From: Pseudobutyrivibrio sp.
GTDB taxonomy: Bacteria > Bacillota > Clostridia > Lachnospirales > Lachnospiraceae
Length of the DNA: 39,511 bases
Assembly: GCA_021442555.1 (NCBI GenBank)
Contig: JABUSV010000046.1
Location: 1-39,511, forward strand
Reading direction: 5' to 3'
Part shown: positions 8,151 to 17,029 of the stretch, in pieces
How the letters are laid out: every line of letters begins with the position of its first letter
Numbering within the stretch: position 1 is the stretch's first letter
Made by a program: the position numbers and the translations under genes
The notes under the pieces: model-generated
Told to the model about the DNA's origin: nothing
The model's input: the letters and a program-made list of their open reading frames with translations, nothing else
Databases searched by the model: none

Positions 8151-8413
8151 ATTAAGGGTTCTTTTTATTTAGCTTATATCCAAGGATGCCATTACAATAA
8201 ATGCAAAAACTGTGCCACTTGCACCACACAACGCGGTGTTGGGAAGTAATCCCAATGTTCCGATAGTAATTACCTTTGGATCATCGCTGAAGATTGCCAC
8301 AAGAGTAGCGGCAAATTGTATGCCTAATAAGGCGGTGGTTGCCAAAAATACCTCGCCTACATCAAAGGTAAAAAAGGAAGGCCTGTCTTGCAGATATCAA
8401 GAAATACTGCTGG
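8151..8413 (-). pseudogene. Deletion-scarred relic of a rhomboid-MATE gene pair: four collinear segments matching 11679-11709, 11858-11925, 12526-12643 and 12863-12901
   Basis: By-eye alignment: 8151-8181 (31/31), 8182-8249 (about 61/68), 8252-8369 (about 105/118), 8375-8413 (about 35/39); same order and orientation as the intact copy. Confidence 0.93.
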
Positions 8414-8497
8414 CTTATATTAATAGAAGAACAGTATTTAATACAGATAGATAGATACAAAAAATGGACACAATTATAAAAAAGTCTAAAAAGCAAC

Positions 8498-8525
8498 TTG
8501 ACAAAAAAAGTGAGTAATATATAAT
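8498..8525 (+). promoter_or_regulatory. Sigma-70-type promoter for the bacteriocin peptide gene: TTGACA-N16-TATAAT
   Basis: Consensus -35 at 8498-8503 and -10 at 8520-8525. Confidence 0.75.
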
Positions 8526-8629
8526 TTTAACCAAGGATTACAGTTTTATCGATAAGACTAGGTACAAATGTTTGAAATTGCAGAAATATAGTGTGATATA
8601 GCAAAGCATTAAGGAGTAGAGGTATTCTT

Positions 8630-8935
8630 ATGGGATTTAAAAACAAACTATTAGGTTTTGCAGTTGCTATTATGTTAGTAGGAGTGCCTACAACGGTATT
8701 TGCAATTGATGTAGCTGGTGGTGATTTGTATTATAATGGCGGTCAAACAGATGAAAAAGTATATTCTGAAATCGGTCGTAAAGAGGGCGTAGAGCGCAAT
8801 TATATGGTTAAAGCAACTGTAAAGGTTGGAAATAACACATATACAAGTGGATACAAAAAAAACTATGCAAAAAAAGAGGCCAAAAGAGTTTGGTATGCAA
8901 ATGAAAAATCTTATTATGATTATTACCCATATTAA
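8630..8935 (+). CDS. Lactococcin 972-family bacteriocin precursor
   Basis: Sec-type signal peptide (MGFKNKLLGFAVAIMLVGVPTTVFA), GG...YNGG...VYSE...ATVKVGN..YTSGYKK..AKKEAKRVWYANEKSYYDYYPY; family-typical downstream partners. Confidence 0.75.
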   Translation: MGFKNKLLGFAVAIMLVGVPTTVFAIDVAGGDLYYNGGQTDEKVYSEIGRKEGVERNYMVKATVKVGNNTYTSGYKKNYAKKEAKRVWYANEKSYYDYYPY

Positions 8936-8963
8936 ATGTGGAAGTATGAGTGTTTAAGAATAG

Positions 8964-8992
8964 GCGGGGCTGATTGCCCCGCTTGTTTTTTA
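8964..8992 (+). terminator. Rho-independent terminator between precursor peptide and export genes
   Basis: GCGGGGC-tgatt-GCCCCGC-TTGTTTTTT. Confidence 0.85.
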
Positions 8993-9063
8993 AAATAAAG
9001 CATAAAAGATGGAGTAGTTTTATTCATATTATTTATTATTACATTTTGAAAGGGAGTTAAAGT

Positions 9064-11016
9064 TTGAGGAATTTTTTGAAGATATTTATATTCCTGGAAG
9101 TATTGTTGTTTACATATATTTTTAATACATCAATATATAGTATATACGAAAAAAATCACGTAGCTAATGAAGAATTAGCAGGATATGTGATAGTAGGTGC
9201 ATCACCAGAAATACTTGATGATTTTTATACATTGTTTATGGAATATAATTCAGGAAATAAATTGGAGATCGTTAATAATGCTATTTCTTCGACAAATCAA
9301 TCTGAATATGATATATATTGCTATCCAATCAACAAGTTCAAACAAAAGCAACCTATATCTCAATCTATTTTATTTCGATATCATGAACTAGAAAGAGAAG
9401 ACTATTTAGACAGTGTTGGAATATTCTATTCAGATTTAACGGATGATGAAATATCAGAAATGTCTTCACGACTATCTGTCTCGATAAATAATTATGAGGA
9501 TGAATCGATTCCCTACAGTATGATTTTACAACTAAGTTTTATGAACTATGTAATTTTGTTTATCGTGATACAAACAATCTATTGTATTTATACATCCTAT
9601 AGTATGAAAAAAATAGGTATTAAAAAGAGCATGGGATTTTCTACGTTACACATTTTAAAAGAACAGATTATACGTGTAGCAAAGATATTTGTATTAGGTT
9701 ATTTATTTATTTTTATTCTGCTTAACTTATATTATGTATTCACAAATCGATATGATTTTTCATATATAGCATTTAGTCTAATCTATTTTGGTATTGTTTT
9801 GATCATTAACATAATCAGTGTATTAAACACAAGTATTATGTTCAGACTAATTTCCTTAGAGTCGATGATTAAAAATAAGACCTTAAATAATAGTGTTAAT
9901 ATGATAGTTCAGGTCGTGAAAGTGGGATTATCAGTAATAATTGCAGTTACAATTATTATGCTGTTAAAACATGTAGATTCATATAAGCGAAGCCAACAAG
10001 ACGTGTTAGATTTTGAGTATTTGGAGGGATATTATACCGCTAATGGTTTCAATTCTTTGGAATATGATTATGCAATAAATAATCCTGATATTCTACAAGA
10101 GTATTCAGATAATACATTGAAACTATACAACAACAAATCTTTACTATGCGATTCTAGCAATTACAGTGATATTCAGTCATCAGGTAATGATTTTGAAAGC
10201 GCGATTATTGTGGCCAATTCTAATTATTTGAATGAATTTTCAAACATTTTGTTTAATAAGGAGGCATTGGGGAAAGAAATAATCAAAGAACCTACGGTAT
10301 TTATCCCGTATAAGTATAAGAATGATATAAATCAAATAAAAGCATACATAGATGAAGAGTATTATAGATTGATGAATTATAATCAGTTTTATGGATTGCA
10401 GAAAGAAAAGGATTATTTAGATGATTATGACATAGTTTACATGGATGATGATTCAAGTTTAAAGGTCAACATGGAAAATGGTTTTTCAGATGTGACTGAC
10501 CCTATTATTATTGTTGATACTGGAGATTTTGCAGGGCTTTACTATTTGGATTGTTTAAATATGAGATGTTTACTATTTCAAATGAAATCAAGGAATGAAT
10601 TTTCTTCACTGTTATCTAAGTGCTCCATGGATAAATTGGTTATAGCTGGAACATTACTTACTCCATATATGATGGAATTTGAAAATACAACATTTGTTCT
10701 TAAAACAATTGTTCTTTTTACACTGGTATTTATTATATCTTTAATCTTTATTATTTATATAGCAAATTATGTGGATATCATTGTAAATCGAAAAAAATAT
10801 GCAATAAAAGAAATCATGGGATACTCACATTTTTATATATTGAAGAATAGGTATGTTTTCTTTGGCATCAGCCTGATAATAATTACCGCCTTGATACCTA
10901 TCAATAAATTTTTTGTTTGTTTTATGATAATTTTGAGTATTGATTGTATTTTCTGTGAGCTGCTTTATAAAATGTACATCATAAATGCTTTATACGAAAT
11001 TGAAAAGGGGGCATAG
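9064..11016 (+). CDS. Bacteriocin-associated integral membrane protein (DUF1430-like), MacB/FtsX-like permease architecture
   Basis: Ordered as N-terminal helix, extracytoplasmic domain, multiple TMs, second domain, TMs; overlaps an ABC ATPase gene context. TTG start with gggag upstream. Confidence 0.75.
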   Translation: MRNFLKIFIFLEVLLFTYIFNTSIYSIYEKNHVANEELAGYVIVGASPEILDDFYTLFMEYNSGNKLEIVNNAISSTNQSEYDIYCYPINKFKQKQPISQSILFRYHELEREDYLDSVGIFYSDLTDDEISEMSSRLSVSINNYEDESIPYSMILQLSFMNYVILFIVIQTIYCIYTSYSMKKIGIKKSMGFSTLHILKEQIIRVAKIFVLGYLFIFILLNLYYVFTNRYDFSYIAFSLIYFGIVLIINIISVLNTSIMFRLISLESMIKNKTLNNSVNMIVQVVKVGLSVIIAVTIIMLLKHVDSYKRSQQDVLDFEYLEGYYTANGFNSLEYDYAINNPDILQEYSDNTLKLYNNKSLLCDSSNYSDIQSSGNDFESAIIVANSNYLNEFSNILFNKEALGKEIIKEPTVFIPYKYKNDINQIKAYIDEEYYRLMNYNQFYGLQKEKDYLDDYDIVYMDDDSSLKVNMENGFSDVTDPIIIVDTGDFAGLYYLDCLNMRCLLFQMKSRNEFSSLLSKCSMDKLVIAGTLLTPYMMEFENTTFVLKTIVLFTLVFIISLIFIIYIANYVDIIVNRKKYAIKEIMGYSHFYILKNRYVFFGISLIIITALIPINKFFVCFMIILSIDCIFCELLYKMYIINALYEIEKGA

Positions 11017-11018
11017 AT

Positions 11019-11669
11019 ATGTCATTAATTTCATTAAATAATATAAAGAAAGGTTATGATAAGAACCAAGTTATTCTAGATGATTTGTCGTTGGAAATCG
11101 ATAAGGGTGAATTTATTGGGTTTGTCGGAAAAAGTGGTGCGGGAAAGACTACTTTATTAAATGTAATAGGATTGATAACGGATATATCTGAGGGAGAGGT
11201 CGTTATTGACAATTGTATAATTAAATCAATTAATTGTAAAAAAGCAATGCTCTTGAGAAGATATACTTTGGGGTATCTGTTTCAAAATTATGGATTGATA
11301 GAAGATGAAAGTGTGCTTTGGAATTTAAAATTGGCTCTTGAGTATAAAAAGGTTCCCCGAAAAGAAAAAGAAAAAATAATCAAAGATAACCTGGAGCAAT
11401 TTGATTTAATACATTTAGTTGATAGGAAAGTATATCAGCTAAGTGGTGGTGAACAACAAAGAATTGCTATTGTTAAACTGATACTGCAGGGAAGCCAAAT
11501 AATACTGGCTGATGAACCAACCTCAGGACTTGATAAGGATAATGAAACGATAGTAATGGAGCTGCTAAAGGAGTTAAATGAAAAAGGTACCACCATAATA
11601 ATGGTAACGCACAATATGAACTTGTGTAGTTATTTCTCGAGAGTAATCAATGTGGAAGAGTTTAAATAA
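11019..11669 (+). CDS. ABC transporter ATP-binding protein, bacteriocin-export type
   Basis: Walker A GKSGAGKTT, signature LSGGEQQRIAI, Walker B IILADEPTSGLD, H-loop VTHN. Confidence 0.9.
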   Translation: MSLISLNNIKKGYDKNQVILDDLSLEIDKGEFIGFVGKSGAGKTTLLNVIGLITDISEGEVVIDNCIIKSINCKKAMLLRRYTLGYLFQNYGLIEDESVLWNLKLALEYKKVPRKEKEKIIKDNLEQFDLIHLVDRKVYQLSGGEQQRIAIVKLILQGSQIILADEPTSGLDKDNETIVMELLKELNEKGTTIIMVTHNMNLCSYFSRVINVEEFK

Positions 11670-11698
11670 AAAGAACCCATTAAGGGTTCTTTTTATTT
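11664..11698. terminator. Perfect 15-bp bidirectional terminator between convergent ABC and rhomboid genes
   Basis: AAATAAAAAGAACCC-ATTAA-GGGTTCTTTTTATTT; overlaps the 3' ends of both genes. Confidence 0.9.
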
Positions 11699-12279
11699 AG
11701 CTTATATCCGATTACACTTCCTATGAGACCACCAACTATGTGTGCGGTGTTGGATATGTTGTCTGTAACAAATATTCCCTGGAAGATTTCCTGTCCCACA
11801 TAGAGTATTACTACAAGAATAAAAGTAAGCGGAATCTCTTTATCGCTAAAGCTTGTGAAGGATGCCATTACAATAAAAGCAAAAACTACGCCGCTGGCAC
11901 CACACAACGCGGTGTCGGGAAATAACAGATTGTTAATTAATCCTGTTACTAAGGCTGTTATAAGAATGATTTCAAGCATTGCTTTGCTTCCATATTTTTC
12001 TTCAAGCAGTGGACCAATCAGTAACAGATACATCATATTTCCGATATAGTGTTGGAAATTAGCGTGACCCAATACGTGGGTAAATAATCTGACATAGGTC
12101 AGGGGACTGGTCCAATACCTGCCATAGGTCATGAACGCTATTTCTGTAATTTTATTTCCAGTCATTAATCCCAGAAGCAGGACCACAAAACTGATGATTG
12201 TAAAGCTTAATACAACAGGTGAGTTAAATTTGATTTTGATTTTCATTATTATTATTTGCCTCCATAATTTTAAGTTCAT
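11680..12279 (-). CDS. Rhomboid-family intramembrane serine protease
   Basis: HANFQHYIGNMMYLL, catalytic GASG, HIVGGLIG. Alternative start at 12246 (MKIKIKFNSPV). Confidence 0.88.
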   Translation of the reverse strand: MNLKLWRQIIIMKIKIKFNSPVVLSFTIISFVVLLLGLMTGNKITEIAFMTYGRYWTSPLTYVRLFTHVLGHANFQHYIGNMMYLLLIGPLLEEKYGSKAMLEIILITALVTGLINNLLFPDTALCGASGVVFAFIVMASFTSFSDKEIPLTFILVVILYVGQEIFQGIFVTDNISNTAHIVGGLIGSVIGYKLNKKNP

Positions 12280-13612
12280 GCAAGAATTTGACAGTATAAG
12301 GAATGGCAGTCAATGTTGTTAGTATATCAGATATTGCCTGAGATATCTGCACACCCAGTAATCCCAATATTGATGAGAGGATTAACAGTGTAGGGATAAA
12401 ATATAAGCCGCTTCTTAACATTGATAAGAGTGTGGCTGTTTTTACCCGTCCAACACTTTGAAACATCATGTTGGAGCATACAGCAACAGGCTGAAATACC
12501 TGGCCAAAAAACTGCACGGTTAGTGCCAATGTTCCGATTGTTATTACCTTAGGGTCATCTCTGAAGATTGCCACAAGAGGGGCAGCAAATTGTATGCCTA
12601 ATAAGGCGGTAGTTGCCAGGAATACTTCGCCTACACCAAAGGTGAATAGAAAGGCCTGACGTACTCTGTTGTATTTTTTGGCTCCATAGTTGAATCCACA
12701 TACGGGCTGGAATCCCTGTCCGATTCCAAGGGTGGTTGCAAAGGTAAAATAGCAGATTCTATTAACAATGGACATGGCAGCAACAGCAGCATCTCCATAT
12801 ACGCTGGCGCATTCGTTCAAAAGCATGGTAGAGATACTAGACAGACCCTGACGCATCATTGCAGGAAGACCCGTCTTGCAGATATCAAGAAATACCGTTG
12901 GTTTAAAGGATACATTTTTGATAGAAAGCTTTGCCAGGGTTTTTCCTCTTAAAAACATGGAAAAAAGTAAACTAAAGCTTAGATACTGGGAAAACGCAGT
13001 TGCTATACCAGCACCCATTACTCCCATGTTAAATTTGCTCATCAAAAGCCAGTCACCAAATATGTTGATGAGACCTCCTGATGTAAGACCTATCATGGCG
13101 AAGGCTGCCTGTCCTTCGTAACGCAATATATTGTTGAGTACACAGCTGCAGCACATGGCAGGAGCTGCCAGCAAAATGAATATTGCATAGGTTCTGGCAT
13201 AAGGAAGTATGGTATCTGTGCTTCCCAAAAGATACATTAGAGGGTCTAAAAATATAAGACCTGCTATTGTGATAAACAAACTGGTGGCAAGGGCTGAAAA
13301 GAATGCAGTGGAGGTGTAGCAGGAAGCTCTGTCAATATCCTTGGCTCCAAGTGCTCTTGAGCATATACTTCCTGAACCCTGCCCATACATAAAGCCAAAG
13401 GCTTGAATTATAGCCATTAAACCAAATACAATTCCGATGGCGCCAGAAGCGCTGGTTCCATATTTTCCAACAAAAAATGTATCAGCTACGTTGTAAATAC
13501 TGGTAACTAACATACTGATTGTTGTTGGAATACCAAGCTTTACTATCAGAGATGGTATTGGGGTTTCTGTCATTTTTTTGTATTGTAAGGTCTGTTGATC
13601 TGCTAAAGACAT
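12224..13612 (-). CDS. MATE-family multidrug/Na+ efflux transporter
   Basis: IPTTISMLVTSIYNVADTFFVGKYGTSASGAIGI and twelve-TM MATE pattern. Confidence 0.92.
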   Translation of the reverse strand: MSLADQQTLQYKKMTETPIPSLIVKLGIPTTISMLVTSIYNVADTFFVGKYGTSASGAIGIVFGLMAIIQAFGFMYGQGSGSICSRALGAKDIDRASCYTSTAFFSALATSLFITIAGLIFLDPLMYLLGSTDTILPYARTYAIFILLAAPAMCCSCVLNNILRYEGQAAFAMIGLTSGGLINIFGDWLLMSKFNMGVMGAGIATAFSQYLSFSLLFSMFLRGKTLAKLSIKNVSFKPTVFLDICKTGLPAMMRQGLSSISTMLLNECASVYGDAAVAAMSIVNRICYFTFATTLGIGQGFQPVCGFNYGAKKYNRVRQAFLFTFGVGEVFLATTALLGIQFAAPLVAIFRDDPKVITIGTLALTVQFFGQVFQPVAVCSNMMFQSVGRVKTATLLSMLRSGLYFIPTLLILSSILGLLGVQISQAISDILTTLTAIPYTVKFLHELKIMEANNNNENQNQI

Positions 13613-13703
13613 GTCTTTTCTCCTGATTTATATATAGAAATTCTATTCTGAGGAATATTACATATTATAGAAATAATCCATAAATTCCATCACACATTTT
13701 AAT

Positions 13704-13814
13704 ATTGTATCTACTTATATACAAGATACAATGTATAAATCTTAGTACATTGTTAATTTTTTGTCATTTTTATGTTATAGTAACAATGGGTAGAGGAGTT
13801 AGGCGTGCCTAACT
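13704..13814 (+). promoter_or_regulatory. pflB control region: overlapping dyads, extended -10 (TGTTATAGT) and leader palindrome
   Basis: ATTGTATCT-N11-AGATACAAT (13704-13732); ACAATGT-N12-ACATTGT (13728-13753); TGTTATAGT at 13773-13781; AGTTAGGC-GT-GCCTAACT (13797-13814). Confidence 0.55.
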
Positions 13815-13857
13815 AATGGCGACCTGACTTTTATTCAACTAAGAAAGGAAAAGATTA

Positions 13858-16116
13858 ATGAGTAGAGCAGAATTCGAACAGTGGAACGGATTTAAGGGAC
13901 GTGAGTGGAAGGAATCAGTAGATGTACGCGATTTCATCCAGAACAACTATGTTCCTTATGATGGAGATGAAACATTCCTTGCTGACCCAACAGAAGCTAC
14001 AAACAAGCTTTGGGGCAGACTTCAGGAGCTTCAGGCAGCAGAGAGAGCTAACAACGGAGTTCTTGATATGGAGACAGAGGTTGTATCTTCTCTTACAGCA
14101 TATCCAGCAGCATATATTGATGATTCAATGAAGGATCTCGAGCAGATCGTTGGTCTTCAGACAGACAAGCCTCTTAAGAGAGCATTTATGCCATACGGTG
14201 GTATCAACATGGCAGAGCAGTCATGCAAGATGTATGGTTATGAGCCATCAGCTGAGCTTCACAGAATCTTTACAGAATATCACAAGACACACAACCAGGG
14301 TGTATTTGATATCTACACACCAGAGATGAAGGCTGCTCGTCACGCTAAGATCCTTACAGGTCTTCCAGATACATATGGACGTGGTCGTATCGTAGGCGAT
14401 TACCGTAGAGTAGCTCTTTATGGTATTGATTACCTCATCGAAAAGAAGCAGAATGACTTCGCTAACACAGAGCGTCAGGGTATGAGACGTTATGACTTCC
14501 AGCTTCGTGAAGAGATTACAGACCAGATCAATGCTCTTAAGGGCATGAAGGAGATGGCAGCTCTTTATGGATTCGATATTTCCAAGCCAGCAGCAAACGC
14601 TAAGGAAGCTGCTCAGTGGTTATATTTTGGTTATCTTTCAGCTATCAAGACTCAGAATGGTGCAGCTATGTCAGTAGGACGTGTTTCAACATTCCTTGAT
14701 ATCTATTTCTCAAGAGATCTTGCTAACGGAACTCTTACAGAGGCACAGGCACAGGAAATCATCGACCACTTTACAATGAAGTGTCGTATGGTTAAGTTCG
14801 CTCGTATCGAGTCTTACAACCAGTTATTCTCAGGTGACCCAGTATGGGCTACTCTTGAGGTTGGTGGTATCGGTATCGATGGACGTCATCAGGTTACAAA
14901 GACCTGCTACAGATTCCTTCACACACTGGAGAACATGGGACCTTCACCAGAGCCAAACCTTACTGTTATGTACTCTTCAAGACTTCCAGAACAGTTCAAG
15001 AAGTACGCAGCTAAGATTTCTATCAACACATCTTCAATCCAGTATGAGAATGATGATGTAATGAGACCAGTATGGGGCGATGATTACTCAATCTGCTGCT
15101 GTGTATCAGCTACAGAGACAGGTAAGGAGCTTCAGTTCTTCGGTGCTCGTGCTAACCTTGCCAAGTGTCTTCTTTACGCTATCAATGGTGGTGTAGATGA
15201 GAGATACATGACTCAGGTTGGTCCTAACTACACACCTATTACTTCTGAGTACCTTGAGTACGATGAAGTTATGGCTAAGTTTGACAAGATGATGGATTGG
15301 TTAGCTCACCTCTATGTAGGTACACTTAACATGATCCACTATATGCATGATAAGTATTACTATGAGGCATGCCAGATGGCACTTATCGATACACACGTAC
15401 GTCGTTCATTCGCTACAGGTATCGCTGGATTCTCACACTGTGTAGATTCACTTTCAGCTATCAAGTATGCAAAGGTTAAGCCTGTAAGAAACGAGCAGGG
15501 CATCACTACAGATTTTGAGATCGAAGGCGACTTCCCACGTTATGGTAACGATGATGACAGAGCAGATGATATCGCTGTATGGCTTCTTAAGACATTTATG
15601 GAGAAGCTTCGTCACATCCATACATACAGAGATTCAGAGCCTACAACTTCAATCCTTACAATTACTTCTAACGTAGTATATGGTAAGGCTACAGGAGCTC
15701 TTCCAAACGGACGTCCAGCAGGCGAGCCACTTTCGCCAGGTGCTAACCCAGCATATGGTGCAGAGGTGTCAGGTCTTCTTGCTTCACTTAACTCTGTTGC
15801 TAAGCTTCCATATGAAGAGGCACTTGATGGTATTTCAAATACACAGACAATCAACCCAGACGCACTTGGACATTCTGAGGCTGAGAGAATCGACAATCTT
15901 GCTAACGTGCTTGACGGATACTTTGACCAGGGTGCACACCACCTCAACGTTAACGTATTTGGTAAGGAAAAGCTTGTTGATGCTATGGAGCACCCAGAGA
16001 AGCCTGAGTATGCTAACTTTACTATTCGTGTATCAGGTTACGCTGTTAAGTTCATCGATCTTACAAGAGAGCAGCAGATGGACGTTATCGCACGTACTTG
16101 CCACGGAACACTTTAA
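13858..16116 (+). CDS. pflB: Formate C-acetyltransferase (pyruvate formate-lyase)
   Basis: [25 protein letters not shown] catalytic Cys region and glycyl-radical motif [10 protein letters not shown]. Confidence 0.98.
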   Translation: MSRAEFEQWNGFKGREWKESVDVRDFIQNNYVPYDGDETFLADPTEATNKLWGRLQELQAAERANNGVLDMETEVVSSLTAYPAAYIDDSMKDLEQIVGLQTDKPLKRAFMPYGGINMAEQSCKMYGYEPSAELHRIFTEYHKTHNQGVFDIYTPEMKAARHAKILTGLPDTYGRGRIVGDYRRVALYGIDYLIEKKQNDFANTERQGMRRYDFQLREEITDQINALKGMKEMAALYGFDISKPAANAKEAAQWLYFGYLSAIKTQNGAAMSVGRVSTFLDIYFSRDLANGTLTEAQAQEIIDHFTMKCRMVKFARIESYNQLFSGDPVWATLEVGGIGIDGRHQVTKTCYRFLHTLENMGPSPEPNLTVMYSSRLPEQFKKYAAKISINTSSIQYENDDVMRPVWGDDYSICCCVSATETGKELQFFGARANLAKCLLYAINGGVDERYMTQVGPNYTPITSEYLEYDEVMAKFDKMMDWLAHLYVGTLNMIHYMHDKYYYEACQMALIDTHVRRSFATGIAGFSHCVDSLSAIKYAKVKPVRNEQGITTDFEIEGDFPRYGNDDDRADDIAVWLLKTFMEKLRHIHTYRDSEPTTSILTITSNVVYGKATGALPNGRPAGEPLSPGANPAYGAEVSGLLASLNSVAKLPYEEALDGISNTQTINPDALGHSEAERIDNLANVLDGYFDQGAHHLNVNVFGKEKLVDAMEHPEKPEYANFTIRVSGYAVKFIDLTREQQMDVIARTCHGTL

Positions 16117-16122
16117 TCTATT

Positions 16123-16845
16123 ATGCAAGGATACATTCATTCAACTGAATCATTTGGCTCAGTAGATGGCCCGGGAGTAAGATATCTTATCTTCTTTTCG
16201 GGCTGTGCCATGAGATGTGCATTTTGTCACAACCCGGATACCTGGAATATGACAGAAGGCACCCTCATGTCAGCAGATGAGCTCATAGAAAAAGCAATAA
16301 GATACAAGAATTACTGGAAGGATAATGGCGGAATCACCGTATCTGGTGGTGAGCCATTGCTCCAGATAGATTTCTTGACTGAGCTTTTTAGAAAAGCCAA
16401 GGAACAGGGGATTAATACCTGTTTGGATACCAGCGGAAACCCATACAGGGCTGATGGTCAGTGGCACGATAAGTTTTTAGAGCTTATGAAATACACAGAC
16501 CTTGTGATGCTTGATATCAAAGATATAGATGAACAGGATCACTTGACTCTTACAGGTCAGCCCAATTCCAATATTCTTCAGATGGCAACAGAGCTTTCTG
16601 ATATGGGAAAAGCTATGTGGATACGTCATGTATTAGTGCCAGAGCACTCTGATAATGATGACAAGCTTTACAGACTCAGAGCCTTCATTGATACTTTGGC
16701 AACAGTTGAGAGAGTGGAGGTATTGCCATATCATACACTTGGCGTATTTAAGTGGGAGAGCCTTGGCATTCCTTACAGATTAGAGAATATATCAGCTCCT
16801 GCTCCCGACAGAGTAGTCAATGCTGAGCATATTTTAAGAGATTAA
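16123..16845 (+). CDS. pflA: Pyruvate formate-lyase activating enzyme (radical SAM)
   Basis: CAMRCAFCHNPDTW radical-SAM motif; GGITVSGGEPLLQ; directly after pflB. Confidence 0.97.
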   Translation: MQGYIHSTESFGSVDGPGVRYLIFFSGCAMRCAFCHNPDTWNMTEGTLMSADELIEKAIRYKNYWKDNGGITVSGGEPLLQIDFLTELFRKAKEQGINTCLDTSGNPYRADGQWHDKFLELMKYTDLVMLDIKDIDEQDHLTLTGQPNSNILQMATELSDMGKAMWIRHVLVPEHSDNDDKLYRLRAFIDTLATVERVEVLPYHTLGVFKWESLGIPYRLENISAPAPDRVVNAEHILRD

Positions 16846-16849
16846 TATA

Positions 16850-16912
16850 AGAGCATTCGATACAGATTTATGTGATTTTTTTGTAAAATCTGCATCGGAT
16901 GCTCTTTTTTGA
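16850..16912 (+). terminator. Rho-independent terminator after pflA
   Basis: AGAGCATTCGATACAGATTTA...TAAAATCTGCATCGGATGCTCTTTTTT. Confidence 0.85.
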
Positions 16913-17029
16913 TATAAAATAATCATCCCAAAGTGGTATTTAAGAAGATATAGTTTGGGATTTTGTTAAACTAATGTAATAGAGAAAGATTAACTTAATT
17001 ACGATACCGTAAAGGAAAGGCATAATACA

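Noticed and set aside
8212-8454. 80-aa plus-strand ORF in the track
   Set aside because: Antisense reading through the rhomboid-MATE relic; no RBS, no domain sense.
11740-12322. Small plus-strand ORFs (11740..11925, 11855..12049, 12131..12322)
   Set aside because: All lie antisense inside the rhomboid gene or rhomboid/MATE overlap and have no plausible starts.
13750-13766. Rex-type site (TTGTTAAN4TTAACAA) before pflB
   Set aside because: Only one half (TTGTTAA) matches; the second half is TTTTGTCA.
13922-16165. ORFs in other frames over pflB (13922, 14834, 15612, 15680)
   Set aside because: Overlap the unmistakable pflB/pflA coding region; artefacts of strong codon bias.
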